A DNA stretch of 45,211 nt from Desulfosporosinus sp. I2. Its GTDB lineage: Bacteria; Bacillota; Desulfitobacteriia; Desulfitobacteriales; Desulfitobacteriaceae. The DNA lies in contig NZ_JYNH01000021.1 of the NCBI RefSeq assembly GCF_000960765.1, forward strand, positions 1 to 45,211, in the 5' to 3' direction. Position 1 is the first letter of the stretch, and every line of letters begins with the position of its first letter. The notes beneath the pieces are model-generated. The model was given only the letters and a program-made list of their open reading frames with translations. It did no database searches and was not told the DNA's origin. A program made the translations under genes and the position numbers. Below are positions 16,436 to 24,821 of the stretch, piece by piece.

Positions 16436-16738
16436 ATGAAAGATCTTATCAAAAAAGGGCTTTCTTTGGGTTTAGGACTGGCTGTGGTAAGCAAAGAACA
16501 GATCGAAAAGCTGGTGGATGAGTTAGTTAAAAAGGGAGAAGTTTCTACAGCTGAATCGAAGGATCTTATTCAAGAGTTGTTTGATAAAGGGGAAACAGAG
16601 AGGAAACAAATCAATGAGCGTTTTCGAGAACAGTTTGATCAGCTTTTAAAAGACCTCAATATACCTAAAAAAGCAGATTTAGAACGTTTGGAACAACGGA
16701 TACAAGCCTTAGAAGAGCAAATTCGAGACAAATCTTAA
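16436..16738 (+). CDS. phasin-like / polyhydroxyalkanoate synthesis regulator family protein
   Basis: 100 residues, strongly alpha-helical: LSLGLGLAVVSKEQIEKLVD, then a KGEVSTAES turn and a long coiled-coil tail (residues ~50-98). It matches the small phasin-like family (COG3937) that in many Firmicutes lies just before a UbiB/AarF kinase gene, as here. ATG 16436 follows GGGGGAGAG. PHA synthesis genes are not present in the window, so a storage-granule role is not supported by context. Confidence 0.8.
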   Translation: MKDLIKKGLSLGLGLAVVSKEQIEKLVDELVKKGEVSTAESKDLIQELFDKGETERKQINERFREQFDQLLKDLNIPKKADLERLEQRIQALEEQIRDKS

Positions 16739-16784
16739 GATTAGATCAAAACAAAAGGATCTGCCAAACTCACTGGTTTTATAA

Positions 16785-16876
16785 GTTGGTAGTTCGTGGT
16801 TTAAGTGTTCAGTCGGATGTGGAAGCTCATATTCAAAACATGAGCTTCGTTTCGTATTCGAACCACGAACTACAAC
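16785..16876. repeat. nested inverted-repeat element between phasin-like gene and ubiB
   Basis: Outer arms 16785-16801 (GTTGGTAGTTCGTGGTT) and 16861-16876 (AACCACGAACTACAAC), one bulged base; inner arms AAGCTCAT (16823-16830) and ATGAGCTT (16840-16847). There is no T run after it. Could be a small MITE-like repeat or an RNA processing/attenuation hairpin ahead of ubiB. Confidence 0.6.
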
Positions 16877-16901
16877 CTCGAATAGAAGGGGACGTCATTA
16901 G

Positions 16902-18578
16902 ATGATTGGGAAACGAATACGCCATATTAAACGATATAGAGATGTCGCTAAAGTCCTAGCTCGCCACGGGTTTGGTTATATTGTGGAAGAGATGGGACTT
17001 TTACATATGCTTTCCTTACCGAAACGACTTTTCACTGATACTGAAAAGGTTGATCCTTTATCAACTGGTGAGCGAATTCGCCAAGTGATTGAGGAACTGG
17101 GTCCGACCTATGTTAAAATCGGACAAATTGCAAGCACTCGAGCGGATATTATCTCTGAAGAAATCCTTCAGGAACTAGAAAAACTTCAGGATAATGTGCC
17201 ATCCTTCTCCTTTGCGGAGGTGGCTCGAATTATCGAACAAGAACTTGGTTCTTCAATCGAGGCTAATTTTTCGATATTTGATGAAAAAGCCATTGCAGCA
17301 GCGTCGATTGGTCAGGTTCATCGTGCTCAGTTACGAACCGGTGAACACGTAGCGGTTAAGGTGCAGCGCCCCAATATTAAGGCGATGATCGAAACGGATC
17401 TGGAAATTCTTCTGGACTTAGCAACGTTAGCTGAACACCGTATGCCGCGGATGGAACGCTTGCAACTACGGGAAGTAGTAGAGGAGTTTTCTAAGTCCCT
17501 TCGCAATGAGCTGGACTATACTATTGAAGCCAGAAACGCTGAGAAAATTGCCAAGCAATTTAAAGACAATCATACAGTTCATATACCCACTATTTATTGG
17601 GATTACTCGACACGTACCGTTCTTACGATGGAATTTGTAGAGGGGATAAAGCTTAATGACTTTGAGTCGATTGCAAAGATGGGGTTCGACCGAAAGGTTA
17701 TGTCGGAACGCCTTGTTCGTGCTCTCTTCCATCAGGTTTTAATTGAAGGGTTTTTCCACGCTGACCCACACCCTGGAAATATCTTTTTTTTGCGTGATGG
17801 TACAATTTCACTGATTGATTTTGGGATGGTTGGGAGACTCACTCAAGATATGAAGCATAATTTTGCTTCCATGGTGATCGCTATGATGCGCCAGAATACT
17901 GAAGGTATGATTCAAGCAGTGCTTCGAATTGGAATCGTTCCCGATGAAGTTAACCTCCCACGTCTGACCGATGAAGTAGATCAATTGAGGGAGAAGTATT
18001 TGGACGTTCCGATGAGTCGAATCAGCTTAGGCGAAGCAATTAGCGACCTATTCAAGGTCGCCTTTCGTCATCACATTCGTATTCCTTCAGATTTTACGTT
18101 ATTAGCAAAGTGTTTGTTAATTCTTGAGGGGATTGTGGAAAAGTTGGATCCCGAACTAAGCATTTTGGATATGGCGGAACCGTTTGGAATCCAACTAATA
18201 AAGGAACGTTACCGACCTAGTACGATTGCAGGCAGGATTTGGCATAACATTACGGATTACAGTGATTTGCTGGTAAGTATGCCAAAACAAATGAAAGAGC
18301 TCATAAGAGACTTGTTGCGAGGGCGAATTCACCTAGAAGTGAGTGTTCCAGAACTCGATCTTTTTCTAAGAAAATTAGATACGATCTCCAATAGGATTTC
18401 CTTTAGTATTGTCTTACTTTCCTTCAGTATCGTGATGATGGGTCTGATTATTGCTTCTGCCTTGGCGCCTCAACCTATTTTGCTTTGGCATATCCCTGCT
18501 ATTGAAATAGGGTTTATCCTAGCAGGAATTATGTTACTTTGGTTGTTTATCTCAATTTTTAAATCGGGTAAGTTTTAG
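16902..18578 (+). CDS. ubiB: ABC1/AarF/UbiB family atypical kinase
   Basis: 558 residues. Protein-kinase-like fold with the family hallmarks: KxGQ motif in YVKIGQIASTR, the Ala-rich nucleotide loop AAASIGQVHRA, catalytic HADPHPGNIF and metal-binding LIDFGMVG. Two C-terminal transmembrane helices (about 500-521 and 527-550). UbiB proteins act in quinone biosynthesis or lipid extraction as ATPases; in this anaerobe a menaquinone-linked role is an inference. ATG 16902 follows AGAAGGGG. The preceding phasin-like gene is a conserved neighbour in Firmicutes. Confidence 0.92.
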   Translation: MIGKRIRHIKRYRDVAKVLARHGFGYIVEEMGLLHMLSLPKRLFTDTEKVDPLSTGERIRQVIEELGPTYVKIGQIASTRADIISEEILQELEKLQDNVPSFSFAEVARIIEQELGSSIEANFSIFDEKAIAAASIGQVHRAQLRTGEHVAVKVQRPNIKAMIETDLEILLDLATLAEHRMPRMERLQLREVVEEFSKSLRNELDYTIEARNAEKIAKQFKDNHTVHIPTIYWDYSTRTVLTMEFVEGIKLNDFESIAKMGFDRKVMSERLVRALFHQVLIEGFFHADPHPGNIFFLRDGTISLIDFGMVGRLTQDMKHNFASMVIAMMRQNTEGMIQAVLRIGIVPDEVNLPRLTDEVDQLREKYLDVPMSRISLGEAISDLFKVAFRHHIRIPSDFTLLAKCLLILEGIVEKLDPELSILDMAEPFGIQLIKERYRPSTIAGRIWHNITDYSDLLVSMPKQMKELIRDLLRGRIHLEVSVPELDLFLRKLDTISNRISFSIVLLSFSIVMMGLIIASALAPQPILLWHIPAIEIGFILAGIMLLWLFISIFKSGKF

Positions 18579-18614
18579 AACTCCATTGGGCAACCTAGTT
18601 TTGAGGTGAAAAAG

Positions 18615-19658
18615 GTGACAAGACAATTTATCCCTTCCCGTGTTTTTTATGAGCCAAGTGCTCTTCATTATCCTTTAGGGACAAATTTAGTAGAACGTTT
18701 CCGAAAAATGGGGATCCCAGTGAGCGAAACGGCCTCTCATAATCGAGTGACTGGGATCCCCGGTAAAAGCCCGACAGAAATGTATCGAGAGGCCAAGCGA
18801 ACCTTGGTCATCGGCGTGCGTCGTAGTGAAACGTTTCAATCGTGTAAACCGTCTGCTCATTTTCAGTTACCTTTAGTTACAAGTTGTCCAGGTATGTGTG
18901 AATATTGCTATTTAGCAACAACCTTAGGAAAAAAGCCCTATGTAAGGGTTTATGTCAATCTTGAAGAGATCTATAAGATAGCTTCTAACTTAATTCAACA
19001 ACGGCTTCCAGAGATCACACGCTTCGAAGGTGCCGCTACTTCAGATCCACTTCCAGTGGAAGGGTATACGGGTGCTTTAAAGCAAACCATTGAATATTTC
19101 GGACAGACGGCCCGGGGCCGGTTTCGATTTGTCACGAAGTATACGGAAGTAGAAGATTTGCTTGATGCTAAACATGAAGGGCATACTCGCTTTCGATTTA
19201 GTTTGAACTGTGCTGAGGTTGTGGCTCAGTATGAACATTTAACCCCTCCCCCCGAAGCGAGAATTAGTGCAGCAGGTAAAGTGTTAGCAGCAAACTATCC
19301 CTTAGGCTTTATTATTGCTCCCATTTTTCGTTTTCCGGGATGGCAAGAAGCTTATCAGAGGCTCATGGAGAAATCAGCCCTAGAATTAGCTAAAAGGGCC
19401 CCGTCTGGTTGGTCATCAGAGCAATTAACCCTTGAATTTATCTCTCATCGGTTTACAGCCAAGGCAAAAGCCACTATTTTGGACGTCTTTCCAAACTCCT
19501 CATTACCTATGGCCGAGGAACAAAGAAAATTTAAGTATGGACAGTTTGGTTACGGAAAATATGTCTACCAACCGGAAGATATCGAAGAAATGAGAGTATT
19601 CTTCGAAGAACAAGCCAGGAGTTACTTTCCTAGGGCTCAGGTGGAGTATTTTATCTAA
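18615..19658 (+). CDS. splB: spore photoproduct lyase
   Basis: 347 residues from GTG 18615 (GAGGTG 6 nt upstream). Radical-SAM DNA-repair enzyme that reverses 5-thyminyl-5,6-dihydrothymine in germinating spores. Cluster Cys at residues 91, 95 and 98 (CPGMCEYC) agree in number with the B. subtilis enzyme. The H-atom-donor Cys141 of B. subtilis (ACTSD) is Ala141 here (AATSD); Cys77 and a Cys in SLNCAEVV are candidate substitutes. Other family blocks (RFRFVTKY, TRFRFSLN, PLGFIIAPIF, FKYGQFGYGKYVY) are intact. It ends convergent with lutC, overlapping by 4 nt. Confidence 0.93.
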   Translation: MTRQFIPSRVFYEPSALHYPLGTNLVERFRKMGIPVSETASHNRVTGIPGKSPTEMYREAKRTLVIGVRRSETFQSCKPSAHFQLPLVTSCPGMCEYCYLATTLGKKPYVRVYVNLEEIYKIASNLIQQRLPEITRFEGAATSDPLPVEGYTGALKQTIEYFGQTARGRFRFVTKYTEVEDLLDAKHEGHTRFRFSLNCAEVVAQYEHLTPPPEARISAAGKVLAANYPLGFIIAPIFRFPGWQEAYQRLMEKSALELAKRAPSGWSSEQLTLEFISHRFTAKAKATILDVFPNSSLPMAEEQRKFKYGQFGYGKYVYQPEDIEEMRVFFEEQARSYFPRAQVEYFI

Positions 19659-20344
19659 GTATCAATCACGATCACATAAACTTCGATCGGCCCATGGACT
19701 CCAATCGATAAATCCATTTCGATGTCCGAAGTTCGGCTGGGACCGGAAATCATTTCGATGGCTGAGGGAGGGCTTCCTAACGCAGAAACTTCTTCTAGCA
19801 CCTCACTAAGGTTGTCTCGAAGTTTGGAGGCTTCTATAAAAGCCAGATGTCGAGGCGGAAGTAGACTTACGGCGCGGCCACGTTGGGCGCTACTATTAGT
19901 CACAATGGTTCCTGAAAGTGCTATTCCCCAATCAGCGCCTGTGATGCCGAGTTCGGCTTGGGCCGCGATTGAGTAACGTTCGCGAGGGTCCGGAGCCGCC
20001 ATAGTGTATCGGGCAAGGGGCCAGTTTAGCGTTGAAAAGGCGGTCTCAGCTAAGGTTGGCAGACTATCCCATGCTAAGATGGCTTGAGGATTGTCTTTAA
20101 TCCAGCTTAAGGGGAGATCCCCAAACCACTCTTTAAGGCAGCTTACGGTTTGGTCTTCTGTTTTGACAATGACTCCTTTGCCTCCAAGCTCTTGCCAATT
20201 GTGTAAAAATATAGTGCTTCGTTCTCCTGGGTTAGATAAACGATATTGTGGGACGTGGAAATCAATCAGTGGGGGTGGAACGGTAGGGGTGGAACGTCCT
20301 AACTTGGACGCCAGTTGGCTGATGAAATCATTAGCGTTAGTCAA
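19655..20344 (-). CDS. lutC: lactate utilization protein C (LUD domain)
   Basis: 229 residues from TTG 20344, chosen because GAGGTG lies 5 nt upstream; the frame is open a few codons more. A single LUD domain with the pattern GITGADWGIALSGTIVTNSSAQR and the terminal SRTSDIEMDLSIGVHGP. LutC is part of the LutABC L-lactate dehydrogenase complex that oxidises lactate to pyruvate. It is the last gene of the operon; the 3' end overlaps the end of splB on the other strand. Confidence 0.92.
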   Translation of the reverse strand: MTNANDFISQLASKLGRSTPTVPPPLIDFHVPQYRLSNPGERSTIFLHNWQELGGKGVIVKTEDQTVSCLKEWFGDLPLSWIKDNPQAILAWDSLPTLAETAFSTLNWPLARYTMAAPDPRERYSIAAQAELGITGADWGIALSGTIVTNSSAQRGRAVSLLPPRHLAFIEASKLRDNLSEVLEEVSALGSPPSAIEMISGPSRTSDIEMDLSIGVHGPIEVYVIVIDT

Positions 20345-20372
20345 TACTCTCACCTCATATCTCAATTATGAT

Positions 20373-21800
20373 CTATTCTGATGATTTACGGTTAAGCTTC
20401 AAGTCGGCCCAGACTTGCATAAAGGATTTGGGAGCGACCATTGGAAGAGTCCGGCTTTTAGTCCAGTTGGAAAGCGGCGGGGGACCACCTGTGATTCGTC
20501 CATTTCGGACGAAAGGAAATTGTAAGCGAGAGCCTAGACGAAGTGCCCTGCGCAAAGTCTTTTCATGCGTGAAAAAGTAGCGATAAGCTTTAAAGATTTG
20601 TTGTTCAATTTGAGGGGTGTGTCCACTGATCGTTTTGCGGGCCCGTAGTTTTACTAAAAGATCATGGAGCGGGATGTGTACGGGGCAGGCCTCGGAGCAA
20701 GCGCCACAAAGAGAGGAGAAGAAGGGGAGGTGTCCCCATTTTTCCCAGTTCTTTTCTAAAAGCGGTGTAATCACAGAGCCGATCGGGCCTGAATAAACTG
20801 AGCCGTAGGCGTGTCCTCCAATTTGGCGGTAGACGGGGCAAACATTAAAGCAGGCTCCGCAACGAATGCAGTTCAAGGCGGGTCGGAAGGTCTTATCTCC
20901 TAGAATTTCCGAGCGGTTATGATCAAGGATCACAAGATGAAATTCCTCAGGACCATCTGATTCCGTGCTTTGTCTTGGAGGAGTAAGGATGGTGGTGTAG
21001 CTGGAAAGACGTTGACCCGTTGCACTCCGAGCCAGGAGATTGAGCATTACGTCCAGTTCTCGGAACGAGGGTACAATCCGTTCCATACCCATCAGCGTAA
21101 TTTGCACACGTGGCAGAGTACTGACCATCCTGCCGTTTCCTTCATTAGTCACCATAACAATGCTCCCAGTATTAGCAACAGCGAAGTTACAACCTGTGAT
21201 CCCAATATCTCCGCGCAGAAATTGTTCGCGCATTCGAACACGGACAAAGCGGGTAAGCGTAGGGGTGTCAGAGCTTAAGGTATGGCCAGCAATAGGTTCA
21301 AATAAATCAGCCACTTGCTGACGTGTTTTATGCATGGCAGGGACAATAATGTGTGAGGGGGGCTCTCCTGCAATTTGGATGATATATTCCCCGAGGTCTG
21401 TTTCGACACTCAGAACCCCATCCGCCTGCAGAAAATGGTTAAGGTAAATTTCTTCGGAGATCATTGATTTTGATTTAATAACGTTTTTGGCGTCATGCTT
21501 TTGAACTATGTCGCGGACAACGGCGACGGCATCCTCCGGAGTTTTGGCAAGATGAACCTGTACCCCTCGTTTTTCAGTTTGCTGGATCAATTGCTGTAAG
21601 TAATAATCGAGATTTTCAATCACATGACTACGAATGCTTGCTCCTGCATTACGCCATTCTTCCCAAGAACCCAATTCATCTGTGGCTTTATATTTGTTAT
21701 GTCGCAATCGATCTGTAGCTCTACGTGTGGCTTGCCGTAAAAAATTATTGGCGAGGGCTGCATCCACGCGTTGATCAACGCTAGAATTGTACATAGTCAT
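20373..21800 (-). CDS. lutB: lactate utilization iron-sulfur protein B
   Basis: 475 residues: an N-terminal LUD domain (about 70-290, with ITGCNFAVANTGSIVMVTNEGN), then two 4Fe-4S motifs (CIRCGACFNVCP and CGACSEACP, ending in VHIPLHDLL) and a C-terminal extension. It is the electron-transfer subunit of LutABC and is cytoplasmic. ATG 21800 overlaps the lutA stop (ATGA), with GGGGAGGG upstream, so lutA-lutB are translationally coupled. Confidence 0.94.
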   Translation of the reverse strand: MTMYNSSVDQRVDAALANNFLRQATRRATDRLRHNKYKATDELGSWEEWRNAGASIRSHVIENLDYYLQQLIQQTEKRGVQVHLAKTPEDAVAVVRDIVQKHDAKNVIKSKSMISEEIYLNHFLQADGVLSVETDLGEYIIQIAGEPPSHIIVPAMHKTRQQVADLFEPIAGHTLSSDTPTLTRFVRVRMREQFLRGDIGITGCNFAVANTGSIVMVTNEGNGRMVSTLPRVQITLMGMERIVPSFRELDVMLNLLARSATGQRLSSYTTILTPPRQSTESDGPEEFHLVILDHNRSEILGDKTFRPALNCIRCGACFNVCPVYRQIGGHAYGSVYSGPIGSVITPLLEKNWEKWGHLPFFSSLCGACSEACPVHIPLHDLLVKLRARKTISGHTPQIEQQIFKAYRYFFTHEKTLRRALRLGSRLQFPFVRNGRITGGPPPLSNWTKSRTLPMVAPKSFMQVWADLKLNRKSSE

Positions 21801-22525
21801 GGCTTCATTCCCTCCCCTAGCAACTGAATGATGTGCATAGTCTTAACTGGCTTATTAATTTTTTCTAGGTATCCGGCAATATTCATGAGACAACCCATAT
21901 CGATTCCAAGCAGTAAATCTGCTCCTGATGCGAGCACGTGATTGGCTTTTTCAGCAACCATTGCTTCGGAGATTTTAGGCATTTTTACGGAGAACGTCCC
22001 ACCAAACCCACAACACAGTTGGGCTTCGGCTAGGGGAAGCAGTTCCAAACCTTGAACATGTTCCAGAAGCTTATAGGGGGCTTCGTCTACTCCCAAGAGG
22101 CGGGTAGCGTGGCAGGAGGGATGATAAGTTGCTTTAATAGGATACTTAGCACCTAGATCGGGTTTTTTTAAGACATCCACTAGAAATTGAGTAAATTCAT
22201 AGCTTTTCTTAATGAGCTCCTCTGACTTCTTCAAGTAGACTGGTTCTTTTTCAAAAAGGAACGGGTAATAGTGATGAATCATTGCAATGCATGACCCACT
22301 GGGACTTACCACAATCTCACTTCGTTCAAACGAATGAATTAACGTGCGGGCGACTTCTCTAGCATCATCAATATAACCTGAATTAAAGGCAATTTGACCG
22401 CAACAGGCTTGCCCTTCAGGCACGTCAACGCTATGTCCTAGGTATTTTAGAATCTTGGCCATTGTAAGATCAACGCCTGGATAAAAGGCATTTGTGAGAC
22501 AGGTCGCAAAGAGGGAAACCTTCAT
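21797..22525 (-). CDS. lutA: lactate utilization protein A (CCG-domain Fe-S protein)
   Basis: 242 residues from ATG 22525, behind GAAGGGA; a TTG six codons earlier lies inside the ribosome site. Two cysteine-rich CCG domains: CCGQIAFNSGY with CLTN near the N-terminus, and PSCHATR plus CCGFGGTFSVK in the second half. It is the heterodisulfide-reductase-like subunit of LutABC. First gene of the operon; growth on lactate is typical of the sulfate reducers this genome resembles. Confidence 0.94.
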   Translation of the reverse strand: MKVSLFATCLTNAFYPGVDLTMAKILKYLGHSVDVPEGQACCGQIAFNSGYIDDAREVARTLIHSFERSEIVVSPSGSCIAMIHHYYPFLFEKEPVYLKKSEELIKKSYEFTQFLVDVLKKPDLGAKYPIKATYHPSCHATRLLGVDEAPYKLLEHVQGLELLPLAEAQLCCGFGGTFSVKMPKISEAMVAEKANHVLASGADLLLGIDMGCLMNIAGYLEKINKPVKTMHIIQLLGEGMKP

Positions 22526-22625
22526 ATAACACCATCCCTTCAATTAAAAGAGTCACTGGGGTAGTACTAATAGTATTTCCTATTCGAGGCGTTTTTGATG
22601 CGAGAAGAGCAGTTTTACGCTATAA

Positions 22626-22667
22626 AAAAGAGAAGCTATTGGTTTATAAAGCCATAGCTTCTCTTTT
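22626..22667. terminator. terminator between the 56-residue gene and lutA
   Basis: AAAAGAGAAGCTAT (22626-22639) pairs perfectly with ATAGCTTCTCTTTT (22654-22667); A and T runs at both ends make it work in either direction. It separates lutA transcription from the small gene upstream. Confidence 0.75.
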
Positions 22668-22673
22668 AGTGAA

Positions 22674-22844
22674 CTAGCCAAGGATCGGCACGTTGGGTTC
22701 ACTGTACCAAAGAGAAATGACGGTCGCAGTACCCGTGCTCTGTGTGAGGTTGATCACGTTAATCCAACTGTTGTCTTGTAACCACTGATTGACTTCCTTT
22801 TCTAAAATTCGAGGATCTGGAGAACTAAAAATCTTGACCTTCAT
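22674..22844 (-). CDS. small hypothetical protein, 56 residues
   Basis: Minus-strand ATG 22844 with AAGGA about 9 nt upstream and stop at 22674-22676. The product reads MKVKIFSSPDPRILEKEVNQ and continues through WINVINLTQ to ISLWYSEPNVPILG. The composition suggests a small alpha/beta fold (strand, helix, two strands), with no signal peptide or cysteine. Not recognised as a named family. Support comes from ribosome site, protein-like sequence, own terminator immediately after the stop, and location upstream of lutABC in the same direction. Confidence 0.7.
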   Translation of the reverse strand: MKVKIFSSPDPRILEKEVNQWLQDNSWINVINLTQSTGTATVISLWYSEPNVPILG

Positions 22845-23050
22845 GGTACTTCGTCCTTTCCCTACTATCGTGAGACCGAGGTTTCTCTCAATAACTTAGA
22901 TCTTCCTATCATACGTTAGACAGCTTGGTTGTCAAGTTGCTCGTTAAGAGGTTATCTCAATGCATAAATCCAAAATTTTTATGCCAAAATCCACAAAGGT
23001 TCTGAAAACTCTATTTATTTTTTGGAAAGGCTATGATATTATAGACGTAA

Positions 23051-23068
23051 TGAATGACCATTCATTCG
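23051..23068. promoter_or_regulatory. FadR-type operator upstream of the TetR regulator gene
   Basis: TGAATGACCATTCATTCG matches the B. subtilis FadR consensus TGAATGAMTANTCATTCA at 16 of 18 positions. It sits 38 bp before the regulator ATG and just after a TATTAT hexamer (23037-23042), so autorepression is expected. Confidence 0.7.
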
Positions 23069-23105
23069 ATAAAACTTTAATTTGAAGAGGTGAGGTGTAG
23101 ATTCT

Positions 23106-23690
23106 ATGGAAACGCAGCGCGAGGGAAAATTCCAAAGGATTCTCGATGCTGCTGTTGAAGCCATTTCAGAATCAGGATACCATCAATGCCAAGTAAACAA
23201 GATTGCCCGATTAGCTGGAGTTGCCGATGGCACAATCTACTTATACTTTAAAAGTAAAGAGGAAGTCCTTATTCGAGTCTTCCAAGAACGCATGGGTGAT
23301 TTTATCGCCTATATGCGTCATGAACTCTTGGAATGTGAGACGACAAAAGCCCGTTTGCGAACAATTGTTAGGACCCATTTTTCATATATGGAACAGAATC
23401 GGTCCTTAGCCATTGTCAGTCAATTGGAGCTTAGGCAGTCCGACCCGCGGATTCGTTCTGCGATTAATGTCATAATATTAGATTACTTTAGCCTGATTGA
23501 GGGGGTGATCCTGCAAGGAATTCAGAGTGGGGAAGTTCCCGATACTGATTTGCGAGTGGCTCGTCAGATGATCTTTGGATCCTTAGATGAGGCCACTACG
23601 GATTGGGTAATGGCTCGTAGTCCACGAACCCTCACGAGTGGTGTAGAGCCTATGTTAGCACTGTTTGAAGGCGCACTTCGGTTACGTTAA
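23106..23690 (+). CDS. fadR: TetR/AcrR-family regulator, FadR-like
   Basis: 194 residues. N-terminal TetR DNA-binding domain with helix-turn-helix VNKIARLAGVADGTIYLYFK (about 27-46) and KSKEEVL; a helical ligand domain follows. Bacillus-type FadR senses long-chain acyl-CoA and represses beta-oxidation genes. The assignment rests on the FadR-like operator in front of it, a second one before the 29697 gene, and the fadN-fadA-fadE genes behind it. ATG 23106 follows GAGGTGAGG. It starts the cluster; fadN begins 54 nt after its stop. Confidence 0.88.
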   Translation: METQREGKFQRILDAAVEAISESGYHQCQVNKIARLAGVADGTIYLYFKSKEEVLIRVFQERMGDFIAYMRHELLECETTKARLRTIVRTHFSYMEQNRSLAIVSQLELRQSDPRIRSAINVIILDYFSLIEGVILQGIQSGEVPDTDLRVARQMIFGSLDEATTDWVMARSPRTLTSGVEPMLALFEGALRLR

Positions 23691-23744
23691 AACCGAACAA
23701 GATAAGACGAGGTGCTGTTGAAACGAAACGAGAGGAGGATGGAA

Positions 23745-24821
23745 ATGCAGATTCATAAAGTAGCGGTGATAGGGTCAGGTGTGATGGGAGGGACCATTGC
23801 AGCGCATTTGGCCAATGCAGGAATCCCAAGCTTATTGTTGGATATTGTCCCTTCCAAACTATCTGCCAAAGAAGAAGCAGCCGGATTGACCCTGGAGGAC
23901 CGTAAGGTTCGTAATAGTATTGCACTAACCAATAAAGCTAAATTGTTAAAAATGAATCCTGCCCCATTTTTAGTCCCAGAGTTTGCTGATCGGATTGAGG
24001 TCGGAAATTTAAGCGATGATTTAGGCCGTTTAAGTGAAGTGGACTGGGTAATTGAGGTGGTTGTAGAACGCCTTGATATCAAACAAGATCTCTTTAAAAA
24101 AGTAGCTGCCCACGTTCGACCGGGTACGATTGTTACCTCTAATACCTCGGGAATCTCCTTAAAATCCATGGTGGAGGGTTTACCAGAGAGCTTTACGCGG
24201 TATTTCTTAGGGACACACTTCTTTAATCCCCCACGCTATATGAAACTCTTAGAAATAATTCCCGGTCCCAATACAGACCCAGAAATTATTACGTTTCTTG
24301 CCGAGTTTGGCGAGAGGGTTTTGGGCAAAGGGGTTGTCTTAGCCAAAGATACACCCAATTTCATTGCCAATCGTATTGGCGTGTTTGGCTTAGCGGTAAC
24401 ACTCCAAGAAATGCTCCGTTCCGGCTTGACCGTTGATGAAGTGGATGCTCTTACTGGACCTGTCATGGGACGTCCGAAGAGTGCTTCCTTCAGAACTGTT
24501 GATCTAGTCGGGTTGGATACCTTCATCCATACGGCTAATACAGTAGCTGTCGGAGTACCTTCGGAAAAAGAAAATTTCACACTACCTGAATTCATGCAAA
24601 CGATGCTGACCAATGGTTGGCTAGGAGATAAAACTAAGCAAGGGTTTTATAAGAAATCTAAAGGTCCCCAAGGTAAAGTCATTGAGGTGCTCGATCCTCA
24701 TACCATGACCTATGTTCCTAAAAAGGCCGTCAAGTTTGCTTCTTTAGATAAGGCGAAAGCAGCAGGAGGTCTAACTGAAAAAAATTCGTACTCTGGTCAG
24801 CGGCAAAGATGCCGGGGCTGA
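23745..24821 (+). CDS. fadN: 3-hydroxyacyl-CoA dehydrogenase part of FadN (frame ends at a frameshift)
   Basis: 358 codons from ATG 23745 (AGGAGG 6 nt upstream). NAD-binding fold with VAVIGSGVMGGTIAAHLANAG at the start, the dehydrogenase signatures NTSGISL, GTHFFNPPRYMKLLEII and the C-terminal helical domain (GRPKSASFRTVDLVGLDTF). It oxidises 3-hydroxyacyl-CoA to 3-ketoacyl-CoA. FadN proteins are about 790 residues; this frame stops early after LTEKN and then out-of-family residues. Removing one A from the A7 run at 24778-24784 joins it exactly to the second half. Gene order fadN-fadA-fadE is that of Bacillus. Confidence 0.9.
   Translation: MQIHKVAVIGSGVMGGTIAAHLANAGIPSLLLDIVPSKLSAKEEAAGLTLEDRKVRNSIALTNKAKLLKMNPAPFLVPEFADRIEVGNLSDDLGRLSEVDWVIEVVVERLDIKQDLFKKVAAHVRPGTIVTSNTSGISLKSMVEGLPESFTRYFLGTHFFNPPRYMKLLEIIPGPNTDPEIITFLAEFGERVLGKGVVLAKDTPNFIANRIGVFGLAVTLQEMLRSGLTVDEVDALTGPVMGRPKSASFRTVDLVGLDTFIHTANTVAVGVPSEKENFTLPEFMQTMLTNGWLGDKTKQGFYKKSKGPQGKVIEVLDPHTMTYVPKKAVKFASLDKAKAAGGLTEKNSYSGQRQRCRG
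24777..24786 (+). other. frameshift site in fadN: run of seven A
   Basis: The sequence GAAAAAAATT gives GAA AAA AAT TCG in the upstream frame. With six A it would read GAA AAA ATT CGT, continuing as EKIRTLVSGKDAGADFSW into the downstream frame. Sequencing/indel error, phase-variable slip or transcriptional slippage are the options. Confidence 0.85.
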
